Of a stretch of DNA of 35,913 nt, positions 14,708-22,118 are shown piece after piece (positions within the stretch are counted from its first letter, which is position 1; the number at the start of each line of letters is the position of its first letter). The notes under the pieces are model-generated. The model was given only the letters and a program-made list of their open reading frames with translations, did no database searches and was not told where the DNA came from. This DNA is from Chloroflexota bacterium (lineage in GTDB: Bacteria; Chloroflexota; Dehalococcoidia; SHYB01), in the NCBI GenBank assembly GCA_016875535.1, contig VGPF01000026.1, positions 1 to 35,913 on the forward strand, in the 5' to 3' direction. Position numbers and translations under genes: made by a program.

Positions 14708-15849
14708 GAGCGCGCCACGACCTTCGCCTTCGCGACCTTCGCAGCAAGCTGCTTCGCCTGGTCAACCACCTTGCCGTCCATCGTCATCGCCCGCGCGTCC
14801 CGCTGGTGCTTCACGGAGAGGATCTCCGCCATGATGCTCACGGCGATCTCTTCGGGCGAGCGCCCGCCCAGGTCCAGCCCCACGGGGGCGCGGATCTCGC
14901 GGATGCGCTCTTCCGGGATGCCTTCGCGCACCAGGTCGCGGAAGATAAGGATGGCCTTGCGCTTGCTGCCCAGCAGGCCCACATAGCCCGCGCGGGACTT
15001 TGCCGCTTCGATGAGCGCCAGGTCGTCCAGCTTGTGGCCGCGCGTGGCGACGATGACATAGCAGTTGGGGGTCATCTTCAGCTCGCGGAGGCCCGTATCG
15101 AAGTCGTCCACCACGATCCTGTCGGCCTCCGGGAAGCGTTCCGTGTTGGCGAACTGCGGGCGGTCGTCCACGATGATGACGCGGAAGCCCAGGAAGCGCG
15201 CCACGGTGTAGACGGCCTTGCCGACGTGCCCGCCGCCCGCGATGACGACCGTGGGCGGCGTGGTGAAGGCCTCCACGTAGGCCCGTGCGCCGTCCTCCGT
15301 CTCGACCCACTGCTCGCGCCCCTTGGGCATGAGGGTCAGCGCCGTCTCCATGGCGCGCCGGTCCAGCGCGGCGCTGCCCAGGGTGCCGATGGTTGAGCCG
15401 TCGGCCCGGATGAAGAGCTTGGCCCCGATGGGGCCGGTGGACTTGCTCGCCTCAGCGAGCGTCGCCATGGCGCGGTCGCCCTTGCCATCATAGGCGTCCA
15501 GGATCTCCTGCATCAGCGGCCGCAGGGCAGGCTGATCGAAGACCGGGTCCACCATGATATCCATGTTGCCGCCGCAGACCAGGCCGTCGCGGGAGGCGAT
15601 GTCTTCGTTCAGCAGGAAGCGCTTGACCTGCGCCCCCTTGCGCTCGGCCAGGACGTTCTTGGCCTCCGCCCAGACCTCCGCCTCCACACAGCCGCCGCCC
15701 AGGGTGCCGACGGCCGTCCCGTCCTTGCGGACAAGGAGCTTGGCCCCGGGCTTTTGCGGCGTCGAGCCCTTGGTGCGCACGACGGTTGCCAGGATGAAGT
15801 GCTCCCCTTTGGCGAGGAGCTTATGGGCTTCTGCAAAGATGGACTGCAT
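14704..15849 (-). CDS. xdhC: XdhC/CoxI-family molybdenum hydroxylase maturation protein
   Basis: This 381-aa protein has the XdhC_CoxI domain (about 10-75: ATVVRTKGSTPQKPGAKLLV and GTLGGGCVEAEV), a second, partly repeated copy of the same fold (about 125-180: GPIGAKLFIRADGSTIGTLG), and a C-terminal Rossmann domain from VVIAGGGHVGKAV to about residue 340. XdhC proteins bind molybdenum cofactor and support its sulfuration and delivery to xanthine or CO dehydrogenase family enzymes. The ATG at 15849 lacks a visible ribosome-binding site; TATACT (15887-15882) and TATTAT (15861-15856) are candidate -10 boxes. It is coupled to mocA by a 4-bp overlap. Confidence 0.92.
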   Translation of the reverse strand: MQSIFAEAHKLLAKGEHFILATVVRTKGSTPQKPGAKLLVRKDGTAVGTLGGGCVEAEVWAEAKNVLAERKGAQVKRFLLNEDIASRDGLVCGGNMDIMVDPVFDQPALRPLMQEILDAYDGKGDRAMATLAEASKSTGPIGAKLFIRADGSTIGTLGSAALDRRAMETALTLMPKGREQWVETEDGARAYVEAFTTPPTVVIAGGGHVGKAVYTVARFLGFRVIIVDDRPQFANTERFPEADRIVVDDFDTGLRELKMTPNCYVIVATRGHKLDDLALIEAAKSRAGYVGLLGSKRKAILIFRDLVREGIPEERIREIRAPVGLDLGGRSPEEIAVSIMAEILSVKHQRDARAMTMDGKVVDQAKQLAAKVAKAKVVARS

Positions 15850-15881
15850 GGGACGATAATAGCAAATCTGGGGTCAAATCC

Positions 15882-15887
15882 AGTATA
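15882..15887 (-). promoter_or_regulatory. candidate -10 box (TATACT) of xdhC-mocA
   Basis: TATACT on the minus strand is 32 bp before the xdhC ATG. A second box, TATTAT at 15861-15856, would give an almost leaderless transcript. Neither has a consensus -35. Confidence 0.35.
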
Positions 15888-15903
15888 CCGCAGTCCGATT
15901 GCC

Positions 15904-15945
15904 AAAAAGTACAGGAGGAGGCGCGATTATCGCGCCTCCTCCTGT
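15904..15945 (-). terminator. strong intrinsic terminator of the 169-aa ORF
   Basis: 15911-15926 and 15930-15945 form a perfect 16-bp stem with a 3-nt loop, followed on the minus strand by CTTTTTGG (15909-15903). This is a classic Rho-independent terminator for the minus-strand gene that ends at 15972. It also shields xdhC from read-through. Confidence 0.9.
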
Positions 15946-15971
15946 TGGTCTTCATCAATGTGCCAGATGGA

Positions 15972-16481
15972 TTAGTCGAGTGAGTACCCGCCATCTTTCA
16001 GGAAATCCTTGATGTTGTCTGCAAGCATGCTAAAGCCCTTCATGGAGCCGAAGACTGCTGCGCCGTCGGTATTATCTGACTCCCAATATTTTGCTGAGGC
16101 CATATCAGGAAGATTGGCTTTCTTTGCCGCTTTGGACGAATTATCGAGCATTTCCTTGATCTTCTTGGTCGTTGGTTCGACGCGATTCTTCTCGCAAACT
16201 TTCCAGATGAACAAGGCGACAGCGTGGAGGCTGAACACGCCAGGTGTCCTAAGAAGAACGTAGTTGCCAGATTTATCTTCTTCAAACGCCTCAGGTATTG
16301 CTTGTCGCCAAGCATCCCAGTAATCCCGAATCTGATCTGCGATCTTTTTGGAGCTCCAGTCTTCATATGGAAAGGCAGTCAGTATTGGTTTAAGTGATGT
16401 TGAAAAGGACAGTTCCCTGATCGTGTGGTTGGCTTCTTTCTTCTCGTTAGGAGCCTGAATGCGTTTACGGAAAGGTGTCAC
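15972..16481 (-). CDS. 169-aa ORF of foreign composition, possible C-terminal fragment of a DGQHR/DndB-like protein
   Basis: Base composition here is clearly more AT-rich than all neighbours, and codon use differs. The protein starts at a GTG without a ribosome-binding site (the frame is open 23 codons further to a TAG), is rich in Lys/Asp/Asn, and contains RDYWDAWRQAIPEAF and a YVLLRTPGVFSLHAVALFI segment. That pattern recalls the C-terminal part of DGQHR/DndB-type proteins (phosphorothioation-linked or phage-defence families), which are about twice as long. I could not confirm this. It is likely a truncated import, as a strong terminator follows it but no promoter is evident. Function unknown. 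Confidence 0.5.
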   Translation of the reverse strand: MTPFRKRIQAPNEKKEANHTIRELSFSTSLKPILTAFPYEDWSSKKIADQIRDYWDAWRQAIPEAFEEDKSGNYVLLRTPGVFSLHAVALFIWKVCEKNRVEPTTKKIKEMLDNSSKAAKKANLPDMASAKYWESDNTDGAAVFGSMKGFSMLADNIKDFLKDGGYSLD

Positions 16482-16544
16482 GATCCCAATAGCAGCATAT
16501 TCGGAACTCGCAGAGGTTATCGTAGCGCTGGGCGAAGCCGCATC

Positions 16545-17231
16545 CTAAAACCATCCCTCCGCCTCTACCAGCGCCTTCACCGTCAGGTGCGGCTTCACCC
16601 TGCCCTTGTTCGCCTCGTTCTTCCGCCGCACCCACACCGTCGCCAGGCCCACTTCCAGCCCGGGCGCGATATCGTTCCGCAGGCTATCGCCCACGATGGA
16701 CACGTTCGCCGGCGCCACGCCCAGCTTCCCCAGCGCCCTATCGAAGTAGGCGCGCCTGCCCTTGCCTACGCCCAGCGTCTCCTCATCGAACGTCATTGCG
16801 AAGAGCCGCCTCCCCGCCTGCCGCTCGATGGCCTTGGCCTTCGTCTTCGCGTAGTCTCCGGTGGCGATGTGCAGCGTATAGCCCAGGCCGTGGAGCCGCC
16901 CAAGGAACGGCAGCGACTCTTCAAAAAGCGCCGTCGCGTGCCAGCACTCCTCCTGCGCCGCCTTGATGCGCCGCTGGAGCTCCCGCTTCGCGCCGCCCTT
17001 GCCCTTCGCCTTCACCCGCTCCAGCAGCAGCTCGAAGTGGAGGGAGAGGTTCTCATGGTCCTTCGGCGGGCGCTCCTTCACCACCAGCCGGTGGACGGCG
17101 CCCCACTGCTTCAGCACGTCGCTCCCGGAAAGGCCAAAAAAGCCCTCCAGGTTGCGCTCGTAGACCAGGTCCGAGTCGTTGAGCGTCCGGTCGAAGTCCA
17201 GGAAGATGTGCTGGAAGCCTTGGCGTTTCAT
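16545..17231 (-). CDS. HAD-superfamily hydrolase
   Basis: This 228-aa phosphatase-type HAD protein has nucleophile and acid/base D12 and D14 in FLDFDRTL, motif II Thr in HIATGDYAK, and motif IV VGDSLRNDIAPG. A helical cap (about 20-105) fits subfamily I, like phosphoglycolate phosphatase or YjjG-type nucleotidases. The substrate cannot be named. The ATG at 17231 has no ribosome-binding site. A TATAAT box (17254-17249) is separated from the ATG only by the palindrome at 17234-17248. The promoter lies inside the 3' end of the upstream DUF998 gene. Confidence 0.9.
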   Translation of the reverse strand: MKRQGFQHIFLDFDRTLNDSDLVYERNLEGFFGLSGSDVLKQWGAVHRLVVKERPPKDHENLSLHFELLLERVKAKGKGGAKRELQRRIKAAQEECWHATALFEESLPFLGRLHGLGYTLHIATGDYAKTKAKAIERQAGRRLFAMTFDEETLGVGKGRRAYFDRALGKLGVAPANVSIVGDSLRNDIAPGLEVGLATVWVRRKNEANKGRVKPHLTVKALVEAEGWF

Positions 17232-17233
17232 TT

Positions 17234-17254
17234 GGGGCCTCAGGCCCCATTATA
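17234..17254 (-). promoter_or_regulatory. TATAAT box and palindrome at the HAD gene start
   Basis: TATAAT (17254-17249, minus strand) is followed directly by the perfect palindrome GGGGCCT-G-AGGCCCC, which ends 2 bp before the HAD start codon. The transcription start would fall inside the palindrome. It could be an operator or a 5' hairpin. The core GGCCTCAGGCC also occurs in both repeats near 32.6-32.8 kb. Confidence 0.45.
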
Positions 17255-17893
17255 CGGAGGCTGTCGGGCGCGGCGCTCGGCAAGGATCCAGAGAAAGATG
17301 GAGAGGACCTCTACCCACAGAAGGAGGACGGCGACAAAGAGCCGCTCCCAGAGACCGTTCCACTCGTGCTTGATGTTCAGCAGATAGAACAGGCCGAAGG
17401 TCGTGGCCGCCGCGAAAGCGCATCGGGAGAACCAGCCGAACTTGAAGTGCCCGCCCATGGTGTAGCGCGCCATCAGCATCGCCATCCCCGCTGCCGCCAG
17501 GGCCGCCCGCGCAGAGCTATCGTGCACCATGTCGCGCAGGTTCGGCGGCGCGTAGCTGAGGCCGGGGTTGGCCTCCAGCACGCCGACGAGCATCGTCGCC
17601 ATGCCGTAGATGGCGAGGGGCCCCGCCAGCAAGAGCATCTTGCGCCCATCGCCTATGGCGGCGCCCAGGCCCCAGGCCAGCGCGATGAGCAGCAGGCCGT
17701 AAGTGATCGCCCCGGTGTTGAAGACCCAGCCGTAGCGCGCGTCCTGCCCGCCGAGCTGGCTCACGGCTTGGGCCGTGAAATCGAACTCCGGGTGCAGGAG
17801 ATCGGCGGCGATGATGAGGAGCGCAAAGACGACGGGCCCCGCGATGCCGCCAAGGATGAAGTACCGCCGCCGCTTGCCAAGCACCTTTCCCAC
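17240..17893 (-). CDS. DUF998 membrane protein
   Basis: This 217-aa protein has six predicted membrane helices. DUF998 hallmarks are the first-helix GGIAGPVVFALLIIAADLLHP, AVSQLGGQDARYGWVFNTG and the central histidine/aspartate loop VHDSSARAA. The family is uncharacterised; its fold resembles other six-helix integral membrane enzymes. A second DUF998 gene lies at 19229-19939 with the MFS transporter between them. The two share the S-x-LG and YGWVFNTG or HAWVFNTG motif, so they are paralogues. The start at 17893 follows about 37 bp after the MFS stop codon, so cotranscription is likely. Confidence 0.85.
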   Translation of the reverse strand: MGKVLGKRRRYFILGGIAGPVVFALLIIAADLLHPEFDFTAQAVSQLGGQDARYGWVFNTGAITYGLLLIALAWGLGAAIGDGRKMLLLAGPLAIYGMATMLVGVLEANPGLSYAPPNLRDMVHDSSARAALAAAGMAMLMARYTMGGHFKFGWFSRCAFAAATTFGLFYLLNIKHEWNGLWERLFVAVLLLWVEVLSIFLWILAERRARQPPYNGA

Positions 17894-17930
17894 GGAGACC
17901 GTCCCCGCCTCTCTCTGCCGGGTGGCTTGC

Positions 17931-19160
17931 TCAGCCGGTGCGCAATCGCGGGTAGCGCCCGCCGATCACCACCGCCGCCAAGGTCACCAAGGCTCCCAAG
18001 ATGATAAAGGTCGTCTGCAGGGAGACCGCCTTGGTGAGGGAGCCGGCGACGAGCGTCCCTAGAGGCGCAAGGCTGAAGTTCATGAAGTAGATGGAGAAGA
18101 CGCGCCCGCGATACTGCTCGGAGACGTAGAGCTGGATAAGCACGTTGTTGTTCGTCAGCATCAGGGAGGCCAGGCCGCCCAAGGCCAACAGCATCGCCAT
18201 AGCTCCGAAGAAGTTGCTGATGAGCCCAAGGAGGGCCAGGCAGACGCCATAGACCGCGACGAGGATGAGGAGCATGCGTCCCCGCTTCTGGATGCCGCTG
18301 GTGACGGTTGCGAAAAAGGCGCCCAGAACCGCGCCGATCCCCTCCGCCATCAAGAGCGAGCCGAGCTTCCTCGGGTTGTCCGAATCGAGCACCTCGCCCA
18401 CGTAGGCGGGCATGAGCTGGAGGAAGCCCAAGCCCAGCAGGCCTGTGATGAAGGCGATGACCATGAGCGGCCAGAGGAAAGGGTCGCGCCGGATATAGGT
18501 GAGGCCGTCCGCGATGCTGCCCGTCAGGCTCTTGAGGACGCCGGTCTTGGAGGGCTCCGGGGCCTTTTGCCGGCGGCCGATCTGCGCCACCTGCGTCATA
18601 GCCAGGATGCAGCAGCCTGCCTGCAGCCAGAAGGTGCTCTCGGTCCCCAAAAAGCCGATGAGCACGCCGCCCATCGCCGGGCCAAGGACCCGCATGGCGT
18701 TCATGCTCAAAGAGTTCACCGTCACCGCGCTCGTTAGGTTCTCCGGCTCCACAAGGTCGTGCACCATGGCGTTGCGCGTCGGCCCGTTGACGGAGACGCT
18801 GACGCCCGTGGCGATGGCGGTCACATAGAGGTGCCAGAAGCGCACCGCGTTGGTCTCGACGAGGATGGCGAGGGTGATCGCCGTGATCGCCAAGCTCAGC
18901 TGCGTCGCCAGGACGACCTTCCGCCTGTCCAGGCGGTCCGAAAGGACGCCGCCGATGGGCGCGGCAAGGAACATCGCCGCGCCGGAGAAGAAGGAGACGA
19001 GCCCCAGTTGGAAGGCCGAGTGGGAGAGCTCGTAGATGAGCCAGCCGCGCCCCACCTGCTGGGTCCACTGGCCGAGCTGTGTGAGGATGTTGCTCGTCAC
19101 CAGCAGGCGAAAGTCGCGCTGGCCGAATAAGGTGCGGATACGGCTGTGAGGGCGCTGCAT
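17931..19160 (-). CDS. MFS transporter, EntS/MFS_3-like
   Basis: This 409-aa polytopic protein has about 12 membrane helices. The N-terminal RDFRLLVTSNILTQLGQW and the loop GGVLSDRLDRRKVV (MFS motif A variant) are typical of the MFS_3 group, which contains the enterobactin exporter EntS and macrolide-efflux-like proteins. It probably exports a small hydrophobic or amphipathic compound by proton antiport. The substrate cannot be inferred. It sits between two DUF998 genes on the same strand. Confidence 0.9.
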   Translation of the reverse strand: MQRPHSRIRTLFGQRDFRLLVTSNILTQLGQWTQQVGRGWLIYELSHSAFQLGLVSFFSGAAMFLAAPIGGVLSDRLDRRKVVLATQLSLAITAITLAILVETNAVRFWHLYVTAIATGVSVSVNGPTRNAMVHDLVEPENLTSAVTVNSLSMNAMRVLGPAMGGVLIGFLGTESTFWLQAGCCILAMTQVAQIGRRQKAPEPSKTGVLKSLTGSIADGLTYIRRDPFLWPLMVIAFITGLLGLGFLQLMPAYVGEVLDSDNPRKLGSLLMAEGIGAVLGAFFATVTSGIQKRGRMLLILVAVYGVCLALLGLISNFFGAMAMLLALGGLASLMLTNNNVLIQLYVSEQYRGRVFSIYFMNFSLAPLGTLVAGSLTKAVSLQTTFIILGALVTLAAVVIGGRYPRLRTG

Positions 19161-19228
19161 CCCGGCGGGGCTGGCCGCAGGGCGAGGCCCGGAATGGCTT
19201 GACGTAGAACGGCTCCTTGCTCAGGAGT

Positions 19229-19939
19229 CTACGCCTGCCTGCGAAGACCGGTCAAACGTTCCCTCTGTTCCGCACGATGCATCGCCACAGCCAGCGCCTC
19301 CACCCACAGCACCGCCGTGCCGATGAATCCCCTCTGCCACAGGCCGATCTTCGATTTGACGGATTCCATCGAGAAGAGTATTCCGAAGACGACCATACTC
19401 ACCACGGCGATGAGCGAAAAGAGGCGCAGCCGCCTCTTTCCCGCGAGGGCGTAGGCCGCGCCCGCCATCGCGATGATGGCAAGCACATAGGCCGCCCGCG
19501 CCGCCGCGATGTGGATGGCGTGCTCCGCGCCGTGGTCGCCGCCCGCCTCCAACACATCCACCTTGAACGCGCCGATGGCGATGTTTGCCGCGCCGTAGAG
19601 CGCCAGCGGCGCGGCAATGGCCAGACCTCTGCCGCGTGCAAGATAGCTGTTTCTCTTCTCTCCCTCGGTGGGAGAGAAGAAAAGAGAGGGGGAAACTTTT
19701 CCTGTCTCTCTGTAAGCGCCGTAGACGCCTGCCGCAAAGGCCGCTACCAGCGCGCCGTAGACCGCGATGCCGGTGTTAAAGACCCAGGCATGCCGCGCTT
19801 CGATGTCGCCAAGGTGGCTCAGCGTCACGCCGATGGAGCTATAGTCGCCCCTGGCGAGCGTAGCGGCGAAGACGAAGGCGACATAGAGAGGCGGCGCGAT
19901 GAGCCCGCAGCGCAGGAGGCGTTTGCTGGAGAGGCGCAT
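19229..19939 (-). CDS. DUF998 membrane protein with an in-frame repeat insert
   Basis: This 236-aa DUF998 protein has about six membrane helices, a SHLGDIEARHAWVFNTG motif like the paralogue at 17240, and a hydrophilic insert SPSLFFSPTEGEKRNS (about residues 83-97) encoded by a dispersed palindromic repeat (19649-19695). The insert lies between helices, so the protein may still fold. The frame is open to a GTG at 19987. I prefer the ATG at 19939 because MRLSSKRLLRCGLI begins as this family does and a TATACT box ends 6 bp before it, which would make the mRNA leaderless. Confidence 0.8.
   Translation of the reverse strand: MRLSSKRLLRCGLIAPPLYVAFVFAATLARGDYSSIGVTLSHLGDIEARHAWVFNTGIAVYGALVAAFAAGVYGAYRETGKVSPSLFFSPTEGEKRNSYLARGRGLAIAAPLALYGAANIAIGAFKVDVLEAGGDHGAEHAIHIAAARAAYVLAIIAMAGAAYALAGKRRLRLFSLIAVVSMVVFGILFSMESVKSKIGLWQRGFIGTAVLWVEALAVAMHRAEQRERLTGLRRQA
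19649..19695 (-). repeat. dispersed palindromic repeat inside a DUF998 gene
   Basis: The element has GTTTC/GAAAC ends, an inner hairpin (CTTCTCTCCC paired with GGGAGAGAAG) and a polypurine arm. Its reverse complement matches 11031-11072 at about 36 of 40 positions. The insertion keeps the DUF998 reading frame and adds a short polar stretch, like palindromic elements in other bacteria that insert in frame in genes. Confidence 0.65.
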
Positions 19940-19945
19940 CGGCTG

Positions 19946-19977
19946 AGTATACAGGCCGGCGCCCCTTGCGCTAGACT
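19946..19977. promoter_or_regulatory. divergent -10 boxes between DUF998 and ggt genes
   Basis: TATACT on the minus strand (19951-19946) serves the DUF998 gene at 19939. TAGACT on the plus strand (19972-19977) serves the ggt-like gene, with its GTG at 19999. Only 20 bp separate the two boxes, so the two polymerases would compete. Confidence 0.4.
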
Positions 19978-19998
19978 GCCCTGCCACGGAGGCGCACA

Positions 19999-21750
19999 GT
20001 GACCACGGATAAGCGCATCGGCCTCTTTTACGGCGAACAGCAGGAGACGCGACGCCCCCAGGTCATGGGGCGCAAGGGCATCGTCGCCTCCGGCCACTAC
20101 CTTGCCACGCAGGCCGGCATGCGCATCCTGCAATCGGGCGGCAACGCCACCGATGCAGGCGTCGCCGCCGGGCTCTGCCTCAACGTTCTTGTCCCCTATC
20201 TCACCAACCTCGGGGGTGTCGCGCCCATCATCCTCTATTCCGCCACGGATCGTCGCGTCACCACCGTCAGCGGACTGGGGCGCTGGCCCCGCGCCGCTTC
20301 CATCGAGGCGATGAAGGAGCGCGGCAGGGGCGAGATCCCCCTGGGGATATTGCGCTCCGTCACGCCCGCCGCCTTGGATGCTTGGGTCATGGCGCTCAGT
20401 CGCTATGGCACCATGAGCTTTGCCCAAGTCGCGGCCCCTGCGCTGGAGCTGGCGGAGAGCGGCTTTGGAGTGGACCGCTCCCTGGCGATGGCTTTGGCCA
20501 TGCAGCACAAGTCGCGGGCCGCATGGACCACCACCTGGGCCGTCTTCGCGCCTAACGGCAGGACGCCGCTCCCCGGCGAGGTGCTGAAACAGCCCGACCT
20601 CGCCCGCTTGCTCAAGAGGCTCCTGCGCGCCGAGGCGGCAAGCAAGGCGAAGAACCGCGAGGGGCGTCTCCAGGCCGTCCGGGACGCCTTTTATAAGGGC
20701 GATATCGCCAAGACGATGGCCGATTTCGCTAAGCGCCAAGGCGGCTTCCTCACGCGCGACGACCTAGCCGATTTCGCCGTCCGCGAAGAGCCGCCATGCT
20801 CCGTTGACTACAAGGGCTATCGCGTCTTTGCCTGCGGCCCCTGGTGCCAGGGCCCTGCCGTCCCGCAGACGCTGAAGCTCCTGGAAGGCATTCCTCTAGC
20901 CAAGATGGGCCACAACAGCGCCGCCTACCTCCATCACCTTGCCGAGGCGATAAAGCTCACCTACGCCGACCGGGAGCGCTACTACGGCGACCCGGACTTC
21001 GTGAAGGTGCCGATGGCTGTCCTGCTCAGCGATGCCTATGCCAAGGAGCGCCGCAAGGCCATCAACGCCGTGCGCGCCTGGCCGGAGATGCCGCCTCCCG
21101 GCGAGGTGAGCGGCTACGGCGCGCGGGCGCGGCCCAAGCCCGCCGCGGCTCCCAAGGAGCCGAAGGGCGATACCAGCTACGTCTGCGCCATAGACAAGGA
21201 CGGCAACGGCTTCTCCGCCACGCCCAGCGATTTCATCGGCGATGTGCCTATCGTCCCCGGACTCGGCATCGTCATCTCCGGCCGGGGCAACCAGAGCTGG
21301 CTCGACCCGGCGCACGCCGGATCGCTCCAGCCGTGGAAGCGCCCAAGGCTCACGCCCAACCCCGGCCTGGTCCTGCGCGATGGCGCGCTCTTCATGACCT
21401 TCGGCACCCCCGGCGGCGATCAACAGCCCCAGGGCATGGTGCAGGCCTTCCTGAACATCGTCGAGTTCGGCATGACGCCCCAGGCCGCTGTGGAGGCGCC
21501 CCGCGCGGGCAGCTGGAGCTTCCCCAACTCCTTCTGGCCCCACGAATACCTGCCGGGACGCCTGAGCCTGGAAGGGCGCATCCCGCAGGAGACCCGGCGC
21601 GCCCTTGCGGCGATGGGGCATGACGTCGAGACCCTTCGCGATTTCGCCCCCGGCTTTGGCCACGTCTGCGCCATCGTGCGCGATGCCGAGCGCGGCCTCC
21701 TCCACGGCGCGGCCGATTCACGCTTCCTTTTCACCGCGGCGGCGTGGTAA
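19999..21750 (+). CDS. gamma-glutamyltransferase-family protein
   Basis: This 583-aa Ntn-hydrolase fold protein has an N-terminal large-subunit part (GMRILQSGGNATDAGVAAGLCLNV, GGVAPIILY) and a small-subunit part beginning at the processing and nucleophile threonine in GDTSYVCAIDKDGN (about 394). Typical members cleave gamma-glutamyl bonds of glutathione or acylases. Here no Sec/lipoprotein signal is evident at the N-terminus (MTTDKRIGLFYGEQQ), so it is probably cytoplasmic, as in Ggt-like acylase or oxamate amidohydrolase-type (YwrD/HpxW) enzymes. The GTG at 19999 has GGAGG at 6-bp spacing. It is monocistronic or followed by the small DUF2892 gene. Confidence 0.9.
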   Translation: MTTDKRIGLFYGEQQETRRPQVMGRKGIVASGHYLATQAGMRILQSGGNATDAGVAAGLCLNVLVPYLTNLGGVAPIILYSATDRRVTTVSGLGRWPRAASIEAMKERGRGEIPLGILRSVTPAALDAWVMALSRYGTMSFAQVAAPALELAESGFGVDRSLAMALAMQHKSRAAWTTTWAVFAPNGRTPLPGEVLKQPDLARLLKRLLRAEAASKAKNREGRLQAVRDAFYKGDIAKTMADFAKRQGGFLTRDDLADFAVREEPPCSVDYKGYRVFACGPWCQGPAVPQTLKLLEGIPLAKMGHNSAAYLHHLAEAIKLTYADRERYYGDPDFVKVPMAVLLSDAYAKERRKAINAVRAWPEMPPPGEVSGYGARARPKPAAAPKEPKGDTSYVCAIDKDGNGFSATPSDFIGDVPIVPGLGIVISGRGNQSWLDPAHAGSLQPWKRPRLTPNPGLVLRDGALFMTFGTPGGDQQPQGMVQAFLNIVEFGMTPQAAVEAPRAGSWSFPNSFWPHEYLPGRLSLEGRIPQETRRALAAMGHDVETLRDFAPGFGHVCAIVRDAERGLLHGAADSRFLFTAAAW

Positions 21751-21809
21751 AAAGAGCGTCGTCTGCGGTACCATAGCTCGCGGCAACGCTCACCGCATCG
21801 TCAACTCAT

Positions 21810-22031
21810 ATGATTGAAAACACTTGCAGGATAGATAGGCTCTTGCGGATCCTCCTCGGGGCGCTCCTGCTGCTCCTCAGCTATGTCGTCCTCGATGGGG
21901 TTGATGCGCTCATCGTCGGCCTCGTAGCCATCTACCCCATCGTCACCGGCATCCTGGGCTTCTGCTGGATCTACGCCCGCTTCGGCGTCCGCCGCTGCCC
22001 TATCCACCGGGTGGAGCACCCGCGTAAATAG
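21810..22031 (+). CDS. DUF2892 (YgaP-like) small membrane protein
   Basis: This 73-aa protein has two hydrophobic helices, the DUF2892 opening CRIDRLLRILLGALLL and a glycine-rich second helix (YPIVTGILGFCWIYARFGV) ending in a Cys-containing tail (RRCPIHRV). Related proteins include the membrane part of the rhodanese YgaP. The function is unknown. A -10-like TACCAT lies at about 21769. It is 59 bp after the ggt-like gene, so cotranscription is possible. Confidence 0.8.
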   Translation: MIENTCRIDRLLRILLGALLLLLSYVVLDGVDALIVGLVAIYPIVTGILGFCWIYARFGVRRCPIHRVEHPRK

Positions 22032-22118
22032 CTTGGCCTCTCCACCGCAATCGCTCGTCTTGCCGTTCAGTGATTGCAGGGTGTTCAGTGCATTTGCCAT
22101 ATCCGGTACGCTCTCCCC

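Noticed and set aside
15972-16481. A DNA phosphorothioation (dnd) system
   Set aside because: Only one short ORF with weak resemblance is present, and no dndA/C/D/E-like gene is near.
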